From contig CAKSOW010000019.1 of assembly GCA_934479825.1 (NCBI GenBank), forward strand, positions 1-49,716: a DNA stretch of 49,716 nt, given 5' to 3'. Shown one piece after another: positions 17,663 to 25,806 of this stretch. Positions within the stretch are counted from its first letter, which is position 1. Every line of letters begins with the position of its first letter. The notes below the pieces were generated by a model. It was given only the letters and a program-made list of their open reading frames with translations, had not been told where the DNA came from and made no database searches. The DNA is from an uncultured Eubacteriales bacterium (GTDB lineage Bacteria > Bacillota > Clostridia > Oscillospirales > CAG-382). A program made the translations under genes and the position numbers.

Positions 17663-18286
17663 ATGTACTATTATTTAAACGGATTTCTTGCGCTTTTGGA
17701 GCCAGACCGGGCAGTCGTAGACTGCGGCGGCGTGGGGTATCTTGTTTCAATTACGCGCAAGACCTATGACAGCCTTGCCGCAGGCGGCGCTTTCAATGCG
17801 TCGGGGAACACAGTCGGAAACAACGTGAAACTGTTCACCTACTATGTGGTGCGCGAGGACGCAGCCGAATTATACGGTTTCTTTTCGGAGCGCGAACGCG
17901 ATCTTTTTAAAATGCTCATCGGCATTTCCGGCGTCGGTCCCAAAGCCGCGCTTGCCGTCTTGTCGGTTTTGTCGCCGGACGATTTTATCACGGCAGTGGC
18001 CGCACAGGATGCACGCGCTATCTCGGCCGCCCAAGGCGTGGGCTTGAAATCGGCTCAAAAGATTATTCTGGAATTGAAGGATAAATTAACCGATTGGGGT
18101 CTGCCGACAGAGGAAATGACCGCAACGTCCGACGCTCCGTCTGCCGGAAACGATATGTTTAAAGAAGCTGTCAACGCCCTTGTCGTTCTCGGCTATTCCC
18201 GGCAAGAAGCCATGGGCGCTATCCGCAAAGCAAGCGGCGCGACTTTGGAAGAGCTGATCCGATCGGCTTTGACAAAGCTGATGTAA
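17663..18286 (+). CDS. ruvA: Holliday junction branch migration protein RuvA
   Basis: RuvA binds the four-way DNA junction and loads RuvB rings during recombinational repair. The 207-residue protein shows the OB-fold N-terminus (YLNGFLALLEPDRAVVDCGGVGYLV), the HhH motifs (LIGISGVGPKAALAVLS and AQGVGLKSAQKIILELKDKL) and the C-terminal UBA-like domain (KEAVNALVVLGYSRQEAMGAIRK). The ATG at 17663 fits the usual RuvA start and has AAGGA 9 nt upstream; the frame is open to 17603. The gene begins the gene run with ruvB 46 bp downstream. Confidence 0.95.
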   Translation: MYYYLNGFLALLEPDRAVVDCGGVGYLVSITRKTYDSLAAGGAFNASGNTVGNNVKLFTYYVVREDAAELYGFFSERERDLFKMLIGISGVGPKAALAVLSVLSPDDFITAVAAQDARAISAAQGVGLKSAQKIILELKDKLTDWGLPTEEMTATSDAPSAGNDMFKEAVNALVVLGYSRQEAMGAIRKASGATLEELIRSALTKLM

Positions 18287-18332
18287 ACGTAAATAATAAA
18301 TTTTATACGATAAATAACGGAAGAAAAAACAT

Positions 18333-19448
18333 ATGATAAAGAGCAATAAGGACAAGAACTACGAGGAAGAAGAATTCGATTTTGAAAATCGGATCGTCTC
18401 CTCTTCGGAATCGCCGGAGGATTATGAAGCTGAGCTTTCCTTGCGTCCGAAAACGTTGAACGATTACGTCGGACAGAAAAAAATCAAGGAAAAATTAGCG
18501 ATTTCCATGCAGGCGGCCAAAATGCGCGGCGAAGCGCTTGACCATATTCTGCTACACGGACCGCCCGGACTCGGCAAAACTACGCTTTCCACCATTATTG
18601 CCGCCGAAATGGGGGTGGATATCCGCATCACCTCCGGCCCTGCCATCGAAAAACCCGGCGTGCTTGCGGCGCTTCTTACCAACTTAAAGCCGATGGATAT
18701 TCTGTTTATCGACGAGATTCACCGTCTGCCGCGTCAGGTTGAGGAAATCCTGTACCCGGCCATGGAGGACTACAACTTAGATATCATTACCGGAAAAGGC
18801 CCGTCCGCCCGGAGCATCCGTCTGCCGTTGCCGCCGTTTACCCTTGTGGGCGCGACCACGCGTGCCGGTCAGCTTTCGTCCCCTTTGCGCGACCGTTTTG
18901 GAAACTTATACCGGTTGGAACTGTATTCGCCGGAGGAGCTTTGCGACATTGTCTGCCGCAGTGCCGACATTTTAGGTGTGACGGCTCATCCGGACGGTGC
19001 TTATGAAATTGCGCGCCGCTCGCGCGGGACACCGCGTATCGCAAACCGCATGTTGAAACGTGTACGCGACTATGCCCAAGTGAAAGCGGATGGCGTGATT
19101 ACCAAGCAAGTTGCGTCTGACGCGTTAAATATGTTGGAAGTGGATGAGTTGGGCTTAGATATGACCGACCGCCGGATGCTGTCGGCGATCATCGAGTTTT
19201 TCGACGGCGGCCCGGTGGGATTGGAAACGCTTGCCTCTACGATTGGCGAAGAGGCTGTAACATTAGAGGACGTATATGAGCCGTACCTCTTGCAGCTCGG
19301 GTTTCTCAACCGCACACCGCGCGGCCGCTGTGCCACACGCGGCGCATATGAACATCTCGGCTTTGCCTATCCCGAACGGAAAGATGACGGAAAAAAGCCG
19401 GAAAAGGTGCGCAATGCCACACTGTTTGACAGCGACGAACAAGAATAA
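18333..19448 (+). CDS. ruvB: Holliday junction branch migration ATPase RuvB
   Basis: RuvB is the AAA+ motor that drives branch migration with RuvA. The 371-residue protein has Walker A GPPGLGKT (75-82), Walker B LFIDEIHRL, sensor 1 GATTRAG, the arginine finger region LRDRFG and the C-terminal winged helix ending in TPRGR. It has an acidic N-terminal tail of about 30 residues and a hydrophilic C-terminal tail of about 25 residues beyond the normal core. The next gene, rbgA, starts 15 bp downstream. Confidence 0.96.
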   Translation: MIKSNKDKNYEEEEFDFENRIVSSSESPEDYEAELSLRPKTLNDYVGQKKIKEKLAISMQAAKMRGEALDHILLHGPPGLGKTTLSTIIAAEMGVDIRITSGPAIEKPGVLAALLTNLKPMDILFIDEIHRLPRQVEEILYPAMEDYNLDIITGKGPSARSIRLPLPPFTLVGATTRAGQLSSPLRDRFGNLYRLELYSPEELCDIVCRSADILGVTAHPDGAYEIARRSRGTPRIANRMLKRVRDYAQVKADGVITKQVASDALNMLEVDELGLDMTDRRMLSAIIEFFDGGPVGLETLASTIGEEAVTLEDVYEPYLLQLGFLNRTPRGRCATRGAYEHLGFAYPERKDDGKKPEKVRNATLFDSDEQE

Positions 19449-19463
19449 CGAAACGGAAGAATT

Positions 19464-20582
19464 ATGATACAGAAAAAGAAATCCGGCAAGACCGGCGCTA
19501 AAAATTCCAAGCCACGCGATACCCGGCAGCCCAGACAAGGCGCCAAAAACGCCAAGAATGCACCGTTTAAAGACAAGGACGCTTTCGCAAAGCCGTATAA
19601 AAAGCGCACGCACGTTATCACCGACAGCGCGACCGGCGCGGTGCTTGACGCGGAAAAGCGTCCGAAAAAGGCCAAAAACAAGGACTCCGAACGCAAAGCG
19701 GCTACCGGAAGTGAGTTGGCGCGCGCCATTCAATGGTTTCCGGGACATATGACCAAGGCTATCCGCGAAATCGGCGAGAGCCTTGCCATGGTGGATATCG
19801 CCATCGAGCTTTGCGACGCGCGAATCCCGGTTTCCAGCCGAAACCCGAACATCGAAAAGATATTAGGCGGAAAGCCATATATTACGTTGATGAATAAATC
19901 TTCGCTTGCCGACCCGAATGCAATTGCACGCTGGAAAGAGTATTTTGCCGCTCAGGGAAAGACGGTTATTTTTACCGACTGCGTGACCGGGACTGGTATT
20001 TGTGAGATCCTGCCGGCCATTCGCGAGGTCTTGAAAGAAAAGCTTGCCGCCTATGAAAGGCGCGGTATGCGCCGTTTGCCGAAAGCGATGATTTTAGGTG
20101 TGACCAATTCCGGAAAATCTACGCTAATCAACAAGCTTTACGGCGCGCGCAAAGCCAAAGCCCAAGATAAAGCCGGCGTCACGCGCTCCCAACAATGGGT
20201 CACGGTCGAGGGAAGCATCGATTTATTGGATACTCCCGGCATTCTTTGGCCGAAATTTGACGATGAGACCGTCGGACTTCACCTTGCCTACACGGGCGCT
20301 ATCCGCGATGAGATCTTAGACACCGAGGAGATTGCCGTGCTTTTGTGCAAAGAGCTGTTTGAAAAATATCCGAATCTGATGATGCAGCGGTTTAAACTGT
20401 CTGCTGATGAGGTAAACGACAAGCAACCGTTCGAAATCTTTGAGGCTATCGGACGGTCCCGGTCGCTCCTCATCTCAGGCGGCGAAGTGGACACGCTTCG
20501 CTGTGCACGTATGCTGATCGACGAATTCCGCGACGGAAAGATCGGCCGTATTACGTTAGAATGGCCGGAATCTTCCCGATAA
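19464..20582 (+). CDS. rbgA: Ribosome biogenesis GTPase RbgA/YlqF
   Basis: RbgA is a circularly permuted GTPase needed for late assembly of the 50S subunit. From residue 88 the protein matches the family: QWFPGHM, G4, then G1 (GVTNSGKST, 212-220), then G3 (DTPGIL). Two oddities are seen. First, an extra N-terminal part of about 87 residues is very rich in Lys and Arg. Second, G4 reads NKSS (144-147) where the consensus is NKxD. The start at 19464 gives the full extension; no internal start with a good ribosome binding site is evident near the core. It is probably co-transcribed with ruvAB (15-bp gap). Confidence 0.88.
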   Translation: MIQKKKSGKTGAKNSKPRDTRQPRQGAKNAKNAPFKDKDAFAKPYKKRTHVITDSATGAVLDAEKRPKKAKNKDSERKAATGSELARAIQWFPGHMTKAIREIGESLAMVDIAIELCDARIPVSSRNPNIEKILGGKPYITLMNKSSLADPNAIARWKEYFAAQGKTVIFTDCVTGTGICEILPAIREVLKEKLAAYERRGMRRLPKAMILGVTNSGKSTLINKLYGARKAKAQDKAGVTRSQQWVTVEGSIDLLDTPGILWPKFDDETVGLHLAYTGAIRDEILDTEEIAVLLCKELFEKYPNLMMQRFKLSADEVNDKQPFEIFEAIGRSRSLLISGGEVDTLRCARMLIDEFRDGKIGRITLEWPESSR

Positions 20583-20608
20583 CGTTTCCAAAGAAAGGAC
20601 GCATGAAT

Positions 20609-22072
20609 ATGAAAATTTATTCTTTTCCCGAAAATTACGAAAAAGTTTCCGACGCCTTTTCCGTTGTAACCGAAAATGGCGAAAAAATCGGCGTTTACGG
20701 CTGTGATGTGTCGGCTTTTCCGCTCAATCAGGTCTGGCCGGGCTATCAGCGCCCGTTTGAGCAGACCGAGCCGACATCGTTTACCATGTTCGGTTCGGAT
20801 AACGCGGTCACGTTAATTATCACGCCGAAAGATTTTTTTGAAACGGTGACGGTTCGTCCGCTTGACAAGAACATCGGACCGGAATTTGCGGACGGCAAGG
20901 TCAGAGTCACTTTCCCGGGTCCGGGACAGTATTCTGTCGAATTTGACGATATGCACCACGTATTGACCGTTTTTATCGATCCGGAAAAGGAGTTCGGTAT
21001 TGACGAAAAGGACGAAAATGTGCTGTATTTTGCGCCCGGCGTACATTATTCCGAAGAGATTACGGAGCTTTGCGACAACGAAACGGTCTATTTTGCGCCC
21101 GGTTCGGTTGTATACGGCGGTTTTTCCGCATCGGATAAGAAAAATGTCCGCGTGTTAGGTTACGGCATTTTGGACAATTCCAGCATCGAGCGCGGCAAAG
21201 GCTCGCCGCTTTGCTTCTCACACTGCGAAAATGTGTGGGTAGAGGGTATTACCATAGTCAATTCTTCGGCATGGACCGCGCATTTTTCGGGCTGTACCAA
21301 CGTGACGGCCGACAACATCAAGCTTATCGGCATGTGGCGGTACAATTCCGACGGCTGTGATTTTACCAACTGCACCAATGCCGTTCTCCGCAACAGCTAT
21401 TTGCGCAACTACGATGACTGTATTGTTATCAAAGGTCTTGCCGGAAATACCACACTTCCGGTGCGCAATGTCTATGCGGAAAACTGTGTGCTGTGGTGCG
21501 ATTGGGGACGCGCCATGGAAATCGGCGCGGAGACCTGTGCACCCACCATTTCCGATATCTGCTTCAAGAACATCCATGTTATCCACGGCGATTCGGTCAT
21601 GATGGACATTCAACACGGCGACCATGCCGAAGTATCCCATATCCGCTTTGAGGATATCTATACCGAATATACCGCCAAGGCCATGGCAGGCAAATTGCAG
21701 ACTGAGCGCGACGAAGTTTATGTCAACGCCAATGAAAAACATATGCCGCTTTTGTTTACGATTCTCACTATTCATACCATGTGGTCGCATGACGATGTGA
21801 CCGGCAACATTTCGGATGTCCGGTTCAAGAATATCCATGTCCATTCGGAGGACGGACGCATACCGCCGTCCAACATTGCCGCAGCCGCCGACAACACGGT
21901 AATTTCCGATATTCTGTTTGAGGATGTTTTTGTCAACGGCGTCAAACAGACCGACAAGAAAGCGCTCGGAATCGATGCCGGAAGTACGTCGGATCTGCCG
22001 GAATCGCTCATAGTCGGCGAAGGGGATGCGCCCAAAAAGGGCGGTATCGTCAAGAACGTCGTTTTGCGTTAA
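20609..22072 (+). CDS. GH28-family glycoside hydrolase (polygalacturonase-like)
   Basis: GH28 enzymes are right-handed beta-helix hydrolases acting on galacturonan or rhamnogalacturonan. The 487-residue protein shows repeated beta-helix strands (NVRVLGYGILDNS, NVWVEGITIVNSS and similar) and the catalytic aspartates in NSDGCD (D248) and YDDCIVIK (D269, D270). No signal peptide is seen, so it probably works inside the cell on imported oligosaccharides. I start at the ATG 20609 because AAAGGA (20594-20599) lies 9 nt upstream; the ATG at 20603 is only 3 nt away. It follows rbgA by 26 bp, an odd housekeeping neighbour. Confidence 0.88.
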   Translation: MKIYSFPENYEKVSDAFSVVTENGEKIGVYGCDVSAFPLNQVWPGYQRPFEQTEPTSFTMFGSDNAVTLIITPKDFFETVTVRPLDKNIGPEFADGKVRVTFPGPGQYSVEFDDMHHVLTVFIDPEKEFGIDEKDENVLYFAPGVHYSEEITELCDNETVYFAPGSVVYGGFSASDKKNVRVLGYGILDNSSIERGKGSPLCFSHCENVWVEGITIVNSSAWTAHFSGCTNVTADNIKLIGMWRYNSDGCDFTNCTNAVLRNSYLRNYDDCIVIKGLAGNTTLPVRNVYAENCVLWCDWGRAMEIGAETCAPTISDICFKNIHVIHGDSVMMDIQHGDHAEVSHIRFEDIYTEYTAKAMAGKLQTERDEVYVNANEKHMPLLFTILTIHTMWSHDDVTGNISDVRFKNIHVHSEDGRIPPSNIAAAADNTVISDILFEDVFVNGVKQTDKKALGIDAGSTSDLPESLIVGEGDAPKKGGIVKNVVLR

Positions 22073-22076
22073 ACCG

Positions 22077-22925
22077 ATGTCGGTATCTTTCTTTGTCGGT
22101 GTATTTTTTCTTGCCGCCTGCGTCCTTGCGGCGGCAGGAATTCTTCTTTCGATAAAACTTACCGTGCGCCGCTATACACTTCTAACGGATAAGCTAAGCG
22201 GTCAAAAGACGCTCCGCTTTGCGCTGCTTTCGGATCTTCATGCCGCCCGTTACGGAAAAGGGCAAGAAAAACTATTAGCGAAACTCCGTTCCGGAAAGCC
22301 GGATATTGTATTACTTGCCGGAGATGTCATAGCGGAGGACAAGAGCCGTGAGCCGGCCTTGGAGCTGCTTGGTGCGCTTGGAAAAGAGTATCCGTGCTTT
22401 TATGTGACCGGGAATCATGAATACCGTTCCGGCAAACCGGAAGAGGTTCGCGCCTTGGCGCGTTCATATGGAATTACGGTGCTACGCGGGGATTCGGTTT
22501 TTTGGAAAACAGCAGACGGAAACATCCGGATAGCCGGAATTGACGATTTGCAGGAAGCCGGTTTTGAGGGGGTACTGTCGCAGGCGAAAAGAGCGCTTAG
22601 CCGTGCGGACGCCAAGGACGGAGACAGTTTATTTACTGTATTTATCTGTCACCATCCGGAAATTCCGGTTTGGCTGAATGAAACGCAGAATTTAGCGTTT
22701 GATCTTGCTGTTGCCGGGCATGCTCATGGCGGACAATGGCGTTTGCCGGGGCTTATCAACGGATTATATGCGCCGCATCAAGGGTTATTTCCGAAATATG
22801 CCGGCGGTCTTTACACGTTAGCGCAAGGGGCGTTAATTGTCAGCCGCGGTCTTTTGGGAGGATTTCCCATTCCGCGCCTTTTCAATCCGCCGGAACTTGT
22901 GTTTATCGATGTAAAGCCGGTTTAG
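22077..22925 (+). CDS. Membrane-anchored metallophosphoesterase, YkuE/YaeI type
   Basis: The 282-residue protein has one N-terminal membrane segment (about 3-24) and a calcineurin-like domain with all metal-binding motifs: SDLHAARYG, GDVI, GNHEYR, CHHPE and GHAHGGQWRLP. Family members include the UDP-2,3-diacylglucosamine pyrophosphatase-like YaeI and the phosphodiesterase-like YkuE; the substrate here is not known. The ATG at 22077 lies 4 nt after the GH28 stop and has no clear ribosome binding site, so translation is likely coupled to GH28. An in-frame ATG at 22026 inside GH28 is less likely. Confidence 0.85.
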   Translation: MSVSFFVGVFFLAACVLAAAGILLSIKLTVRRYTLLTDKLSGQKTLRFALLSDLHAARYGKGQEKLLAKLRSGKPDIVLLAGDVIAEDKSREPALELLGALGKEYPCFYVTGNHEYRSGKPEEVRALARSYGITVLRGDSVFWKTADGNIRIAGIDDLQEAGFEGVLSQAKRALSRADAKDGDSLFTVFICHHPEIPVWLNETQNLAFDLAVAGHAHGGQWRLPGLINGLYAPHQGLFPKYAGGLYTLAQGALIVSRGLLGGFPIPRLFNPPELVFIDVKPV

Positions 22926-22962
22926 CAAGGGTACGCCCTTGCGGTCTTGCCGGGGCGTTTTT

Positions 22963-23078
22963 ACGTTCTTTTTGCCTCTGCAAAAAGAACGTAAAAACGT
23001 CTCTTTCTGTTACTTTTTCGTACAAGCGAAAAAGTAACATTAAAACCGTCCCTTTTCTGCTTTTCGTAAAACGAAAAG
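22963..23078. repeat. Array of three palindromic hairpin units
   Basis: ACGTTCTTTTTGC/GCAAAAAGAACGT at 22963-22992, GTTACTTTTTCG/CGAAAAAGTAAC at 23009-23038 (same as 542-571) and GCTTTTCGT/ACGAAAAG at 23059-23078. The spacers again read like aaaacgtctcttt. The gap 22926-23323 holds this array, a family C copy and a -10 element, and no gene that I can support. Confidence 0.75.
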
Positions 23079-23100
23079 TGCTCTTTCCATTCCTTTCCGA

Positions 23101-23231
23101 AAAAGAAAGGCGATCCCAAATGCCTCTTTGGTTACTTTTCGCAAAAATAACAGCGGCTCCCCGACCGCCCCTCCCGGGGCGGCAAATTCACGCGCCGCGT
23201 GAGCATCGGCAGGCGGCATGGCCGCCTCTTT
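23101..23231. repeat. Stacked-hairpin repeat, family C copy 2
   Basis: It matches 4981-5105: GGTTACTTTTcgc, then GCCCCTCCCGGGGC, then TTCACGCGCCGCGTGAG and GGCGGC/GCCGCC. The hairpin stems are kept by paired changes in the two copies, for example GCCGCCC/GGGCGGC versus ACCGCCCC/GGGGCGGC, which suggests structural selection or a recent common source. Confidence 0.65.
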
Positions 23232-23323
23232 TACCACTTTTTGTAAAAGTGAAAAATGTCGTATTCCTCTATAATTTATCCATTACCACTTTGATCCAAT
23301 CAGCGAAAGGCACGTGCAAAACC

Positions 23324-24268
23324 ATGAAAAACAAACCCACCTCCATTCTCATCCTCTTCTTGACCGCTATCATCTGGGGCTTTGCCTTTGTGGCACAGGT
23401 TTCCGGCGGAGCAAATCTCGGAACCTTTTATTACAACGGCATTCGGTTTATACTCGGCGCCGTGTCGCTCCTCCCGGTGATTTTCATTTTTGAGCGCGGC
23501 GAAAAGGGGAAAAACAAAATCACCTACCTTTCCGGCATGGTGGCCGGTTTGATCCTCTTTACAGCTGCGAATTTACAGCAATGGGGAATCAATATCACCG
23601 GCAGTTCCGGCAAAGCCGGCTTTCTGACTGCGCTCTATACGGTTATCGTACCAATCTTCTCGGCAGTATTTCTAAAAAAGCGCACGAACCGCAACACTTG
23701 GTTTGGTGCGATCCTTGCGCTTGTGGGACTGTTTTTCATTCTTTCGGGCAGTATGTCGTCGGGCGATACCCCGTTTTTCACAGCTATGTTAAAAATCGTA
23801 ACGGGCGGCAGGACGTTCGGCGGTACGCTTACCATCGGTTTCGGCGACGTGGTGCTTTTGCTGTGCGCGGTTGCTTTTGCCGTACATATCGTCTTTATCG
23901 ATTATTTTAACAGCTCGATAAACCCGATCCGGTTCTCCTGCACCCAATTTTTCACTGTCGGTATTTTAAGCCTTATTATCGCCTTTTTCACCGAAACGAT
24001 TACGGCGAACGCCGTGCAGCAGGCACTCATTCCCCTGCTCTACGGCGGCATTATGTCTACCGGCGTTGCGTATACCTTGCAGATTATCGGTCAGCGCGGC
24101 ACACATCCCACCGTTTCGGCTATCATTCTTTCAACCGAATCCATGTTTGCGGCTATCGGCGGCGCACTTCTGCTAAACGAACGCATGACAGCGGCCGGTT
24201 ACGTCGGCTGTGTGGTGATTCTAGCCGGTATCATGATTGCACAGATTCCGGTTAAAGGCCGCTCATAA
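23324..24268 (+). CDS. EamA/DMT-superfamily transporter
   Basis: This 314-residue membrane protein has about ten hydrophobic segments in two EamA repeats (first beginning ILILFLTAIIWGFAFVAQ, second around FGDVVLLLCAVAFAVHIVFIDYF, ending with STESMFAAIGGALLLNERMT). DMT proteins export amino acids or other metabolites; the substrate cannot be told. The ATG at 23324 is where similarity begins; the open frame extends back to 22736 across the repeat array, but those codons are not protein-like. A TATAAT lies at 23270-23275. The ribosome binding site is weak (AAAGG at about 23306). Confidence 0.88.
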   Translation: MKNKPTSILILFLTAIIWGFAFVAQVSGGANLGTFYYNGIRFILGAVSLLPVIFIFERGEKGKNKITYLSGMVAGLILFTAANLQQWGINITGSSGKAGFLTALYTVIVPIFSAVFLKKRTNRNTWFGAILALVGLFFILSGSMSSGDTPFFTAMLKIVTGGRTFGGTLTIGFGDVVLLLCAVAFAVHIVFIDYFNSSINPIRFSCTQFFTVGILSLIIAFFTETITANAVQQALIPLLYGGIMSTGVAYTLQIIGQRGTHPTVSAIILSTESMFAAIGGALLLNERMTAAGYVGCVVILAGIMIAQIPVKGRS

Positions 24269-24269
24269 G

Positions 24270-24938
24270 TTACGTCTCATACAAAAGAATAGCGAAACCA
24301 AGCCCATTGTACAGAAAAAACTTTCCGAAAAAGGCGGATAAAACCCATACGGCGCATTCGCACGGAATACAGGCATCTCTTCCGATATCACGCCGAACGA
24401 TTCGCGCAAACAGCCGATAAAGGCCATAACCAAGAACAGCGCCAAGCGTATTCAGAATCACATCGTCAACATCGGTGCTGCGGTAATTCAATAATTGACT
24501 GCATTCGATCAGCACGGAGAAAAACGCGCCCGCCAGAGCCATCTTCCAGAGTTTCCGCATGTTTTTCAAGAGTAACGGAACCAGAAATCCATACGGCATG
24601 AGCATGATGACATTTAGCGTATAGCCGACTGCCGAAAGATCCGGGTCGGAAAACGGAATCAGATTGACGGCGGCAGTGTTAAGTCCCTTGGAACGCAGAA
24701 AATCATACAGCGTACCGCTTCCGGTCACATCCAAAACCATGGTGATGTATACGCCGAAAAGCAGAATTCCGACAAAATTTAAGTGTTCCGCACGGCGGGA
24801 CGGTTCTTCCAGACAACCGTCGCCGCCTTTTTGTTTGCGGCTTTTGTGCAACAGCAAAAAGCTCATCACGGCAAACGGCAGAAACGGGCAGAGAAACTGA
24901 TAGAGTTCAAACAGAAGATCAAGTGCAGGCGTTTTCAT
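24270..24938 (-). CDS. VanZ-family membrane protein
   Basis: The 222-residue protein has about five membrane segments and the VanZ features NLIPF, NVIMLMPYGFLVPLL, IECSQL and TDVDDVILNTLGAVLGY. VanZ proteins are known from teicoplanin resistance clusters, but most homologues have unknown roles in the envelope. The ATG at 24938 has AAAGGAG upstream and overlaps the stop of the PAP2 gene by 4 bp (ATGA), so the two are translationally coupled. A role with the PAP2 enzyme in envelope lipid or lipid-carrier handling is inferred. Confidence 0.85.
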   Translation of the reverse strand: MKTPALDLLFELYQFLCPFLPFAVMSFLLLHKSRKQKGGDGCLEEPSRRAEHLNFVGILLFGVYITMVLDVTGSGTLYDFLRSKGLNTAAVNLIPFSDPDLSAVGYTLNVIMLMPYGFLVPLLLKNMRKLWKMALAGAFFSVLIECSQLLNYRSTDVDDVILNTLGAVLGYGLYRLFARIVRRDIGRDACIPCECAVWVLSAFFGKFFLYNGLGFAILLYET

Positions 24939-25642
24939 GCTTTTCCGTCTCCTTTCGGGGGTGTTTGTCTGTACACGAGAGGATAGACTGCGACAGAAAG
25001 AAAAATTCCGGCGAATACATCCAAAAGGGAATGTTGTTTGAGAAAGACGGTAGACGCGCACACAAGCATGCTGGAAAGTACAAAAAAGATACGCCAAGCA
25101 ACATGTTGAAAGCGTTTGCACTGGAAGGCAGCAAACAGCACCGCCAATTGCCCGACCACGTGGAGCGACGGGAACACGCCCGTGTTGGTATCCGACGCAT
25201 AAATTCCGATGACTAAGCGGTCAAAGAAGCCGGGGTTGATAAAGACCGTCGGGCGCAGATGTTGGACGCTCGGAAAGAGAAAAAAGGTAACAAGGCCGAC
25301 CGTATAGGTGAGGGCGACGAAAGTCATATAACGGACAAATATCTTTTTTTCACAGAAAAACGTGTAGACTGTCATGCCCCCGACAAAAAAGAACCAAGCT
25401 ATATACGGAACGACAAACACACTGCAAAAGGGAATATACTCGTCCCATATGACTTGTACGGTATGATACCGCGTAATGAAAGCGCCGCTTTCGGAAAGCT
25501 CAAACAGCACAAAGAAAACCGGCCAATATAGCAGTAACAGATGCGGATGTTCCAAAATATAGTTCTTTATGTTGGCGGCGGTACTGCGCAGAGCCTGAAA
25601 AACATTTGAAACAGCCGGCAGATTTTGTGATTCCCGGTTCAT
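24935..25642 (-). CDS. PAP2-superfamily membrane phosphatase
   Basis: The 235-residue protein has about six membrane segments and the three PAP2 motifs in diverged form: FPSVQHLRP, FPSLHVVGQ and VFLKQHSLLDVFAG, which contain the expected active-site histidines. Family members remove phosphate from lipids such as phosphatidic acid or undecaprenyl pyrophosphate, or make inositol phosphorylceramide-type lipids. AAAAGGAGG lies 7 nt before the ATG at 25642, and a promoter lies at 25675-25702. It is the first gene of a two-gene operon with VanZ. Confidence 0.85.
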   Translation of the reverse strand: MNRESQNLPAVSNVFQALRSTAANIKNYILEHPHLLLLYWPVFFVLFELSESGAFITRYHTVQVIWDEYIPFCSVFVVPYIAWFFFVGGMTVYTFFCEKKIFVRYMTFVALTYTVGLVTFFLFPSVQHLRPTVFINPGFFDRLVIGIYASDTNTGVFPSLHVVGQLAVLFAAFQCKRFQHVAWRIFFVLSSMLVCASTVFLKQHSLLDVFAGIFLSVAVYPLVYRQTPPKGDGKA

Positions 25643-25674
25643 GAAAGATCCTCCTTTTGAGTTGCTATGGCTTC

Positions 25675-25702
25675 ATTGTAGCACACAAAAGGGAAAAATC
25701 AA
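25675..25702 (-). promoter_or_regulatory. Promoter of the PAP2-VanZ operon
   Basis: On the minus strand TTGATT (25697-25702), 16 nt and TACAAT (25675-25680), about 32 bp before the ATG. Confidence 0.7.
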
Positions 25703-25751
25703 GGACTTTAACCGTATCTTACACGGCTCTTAAACAATTCTTAACCGCCTT

Positions 25752-25799
25752 TTGAAAAAAAGACCGCAGGGTTCCTCTGAATCAGTGAACCCTGCGGCG
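25752..25799 (-). terminator. Terminator after the AI-2E family gene
   Basis: CCGCAGGGTTC/GAACCCTGCGG stem (25764-25797) with a 12-nt loop. On the minus strand it is followed by TCTTTTTTTC. Confidence 0.85.
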
Positions 25800-25806
25800 T
25801 TTGTTT

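Noticed and set aside
22736..23323. Long upstream extension of the EamA transporter frame
   Set aside because: It would overlap the metallophosphoesterase gene and cross the hairpin array; similarity to the family starts only at 23324.
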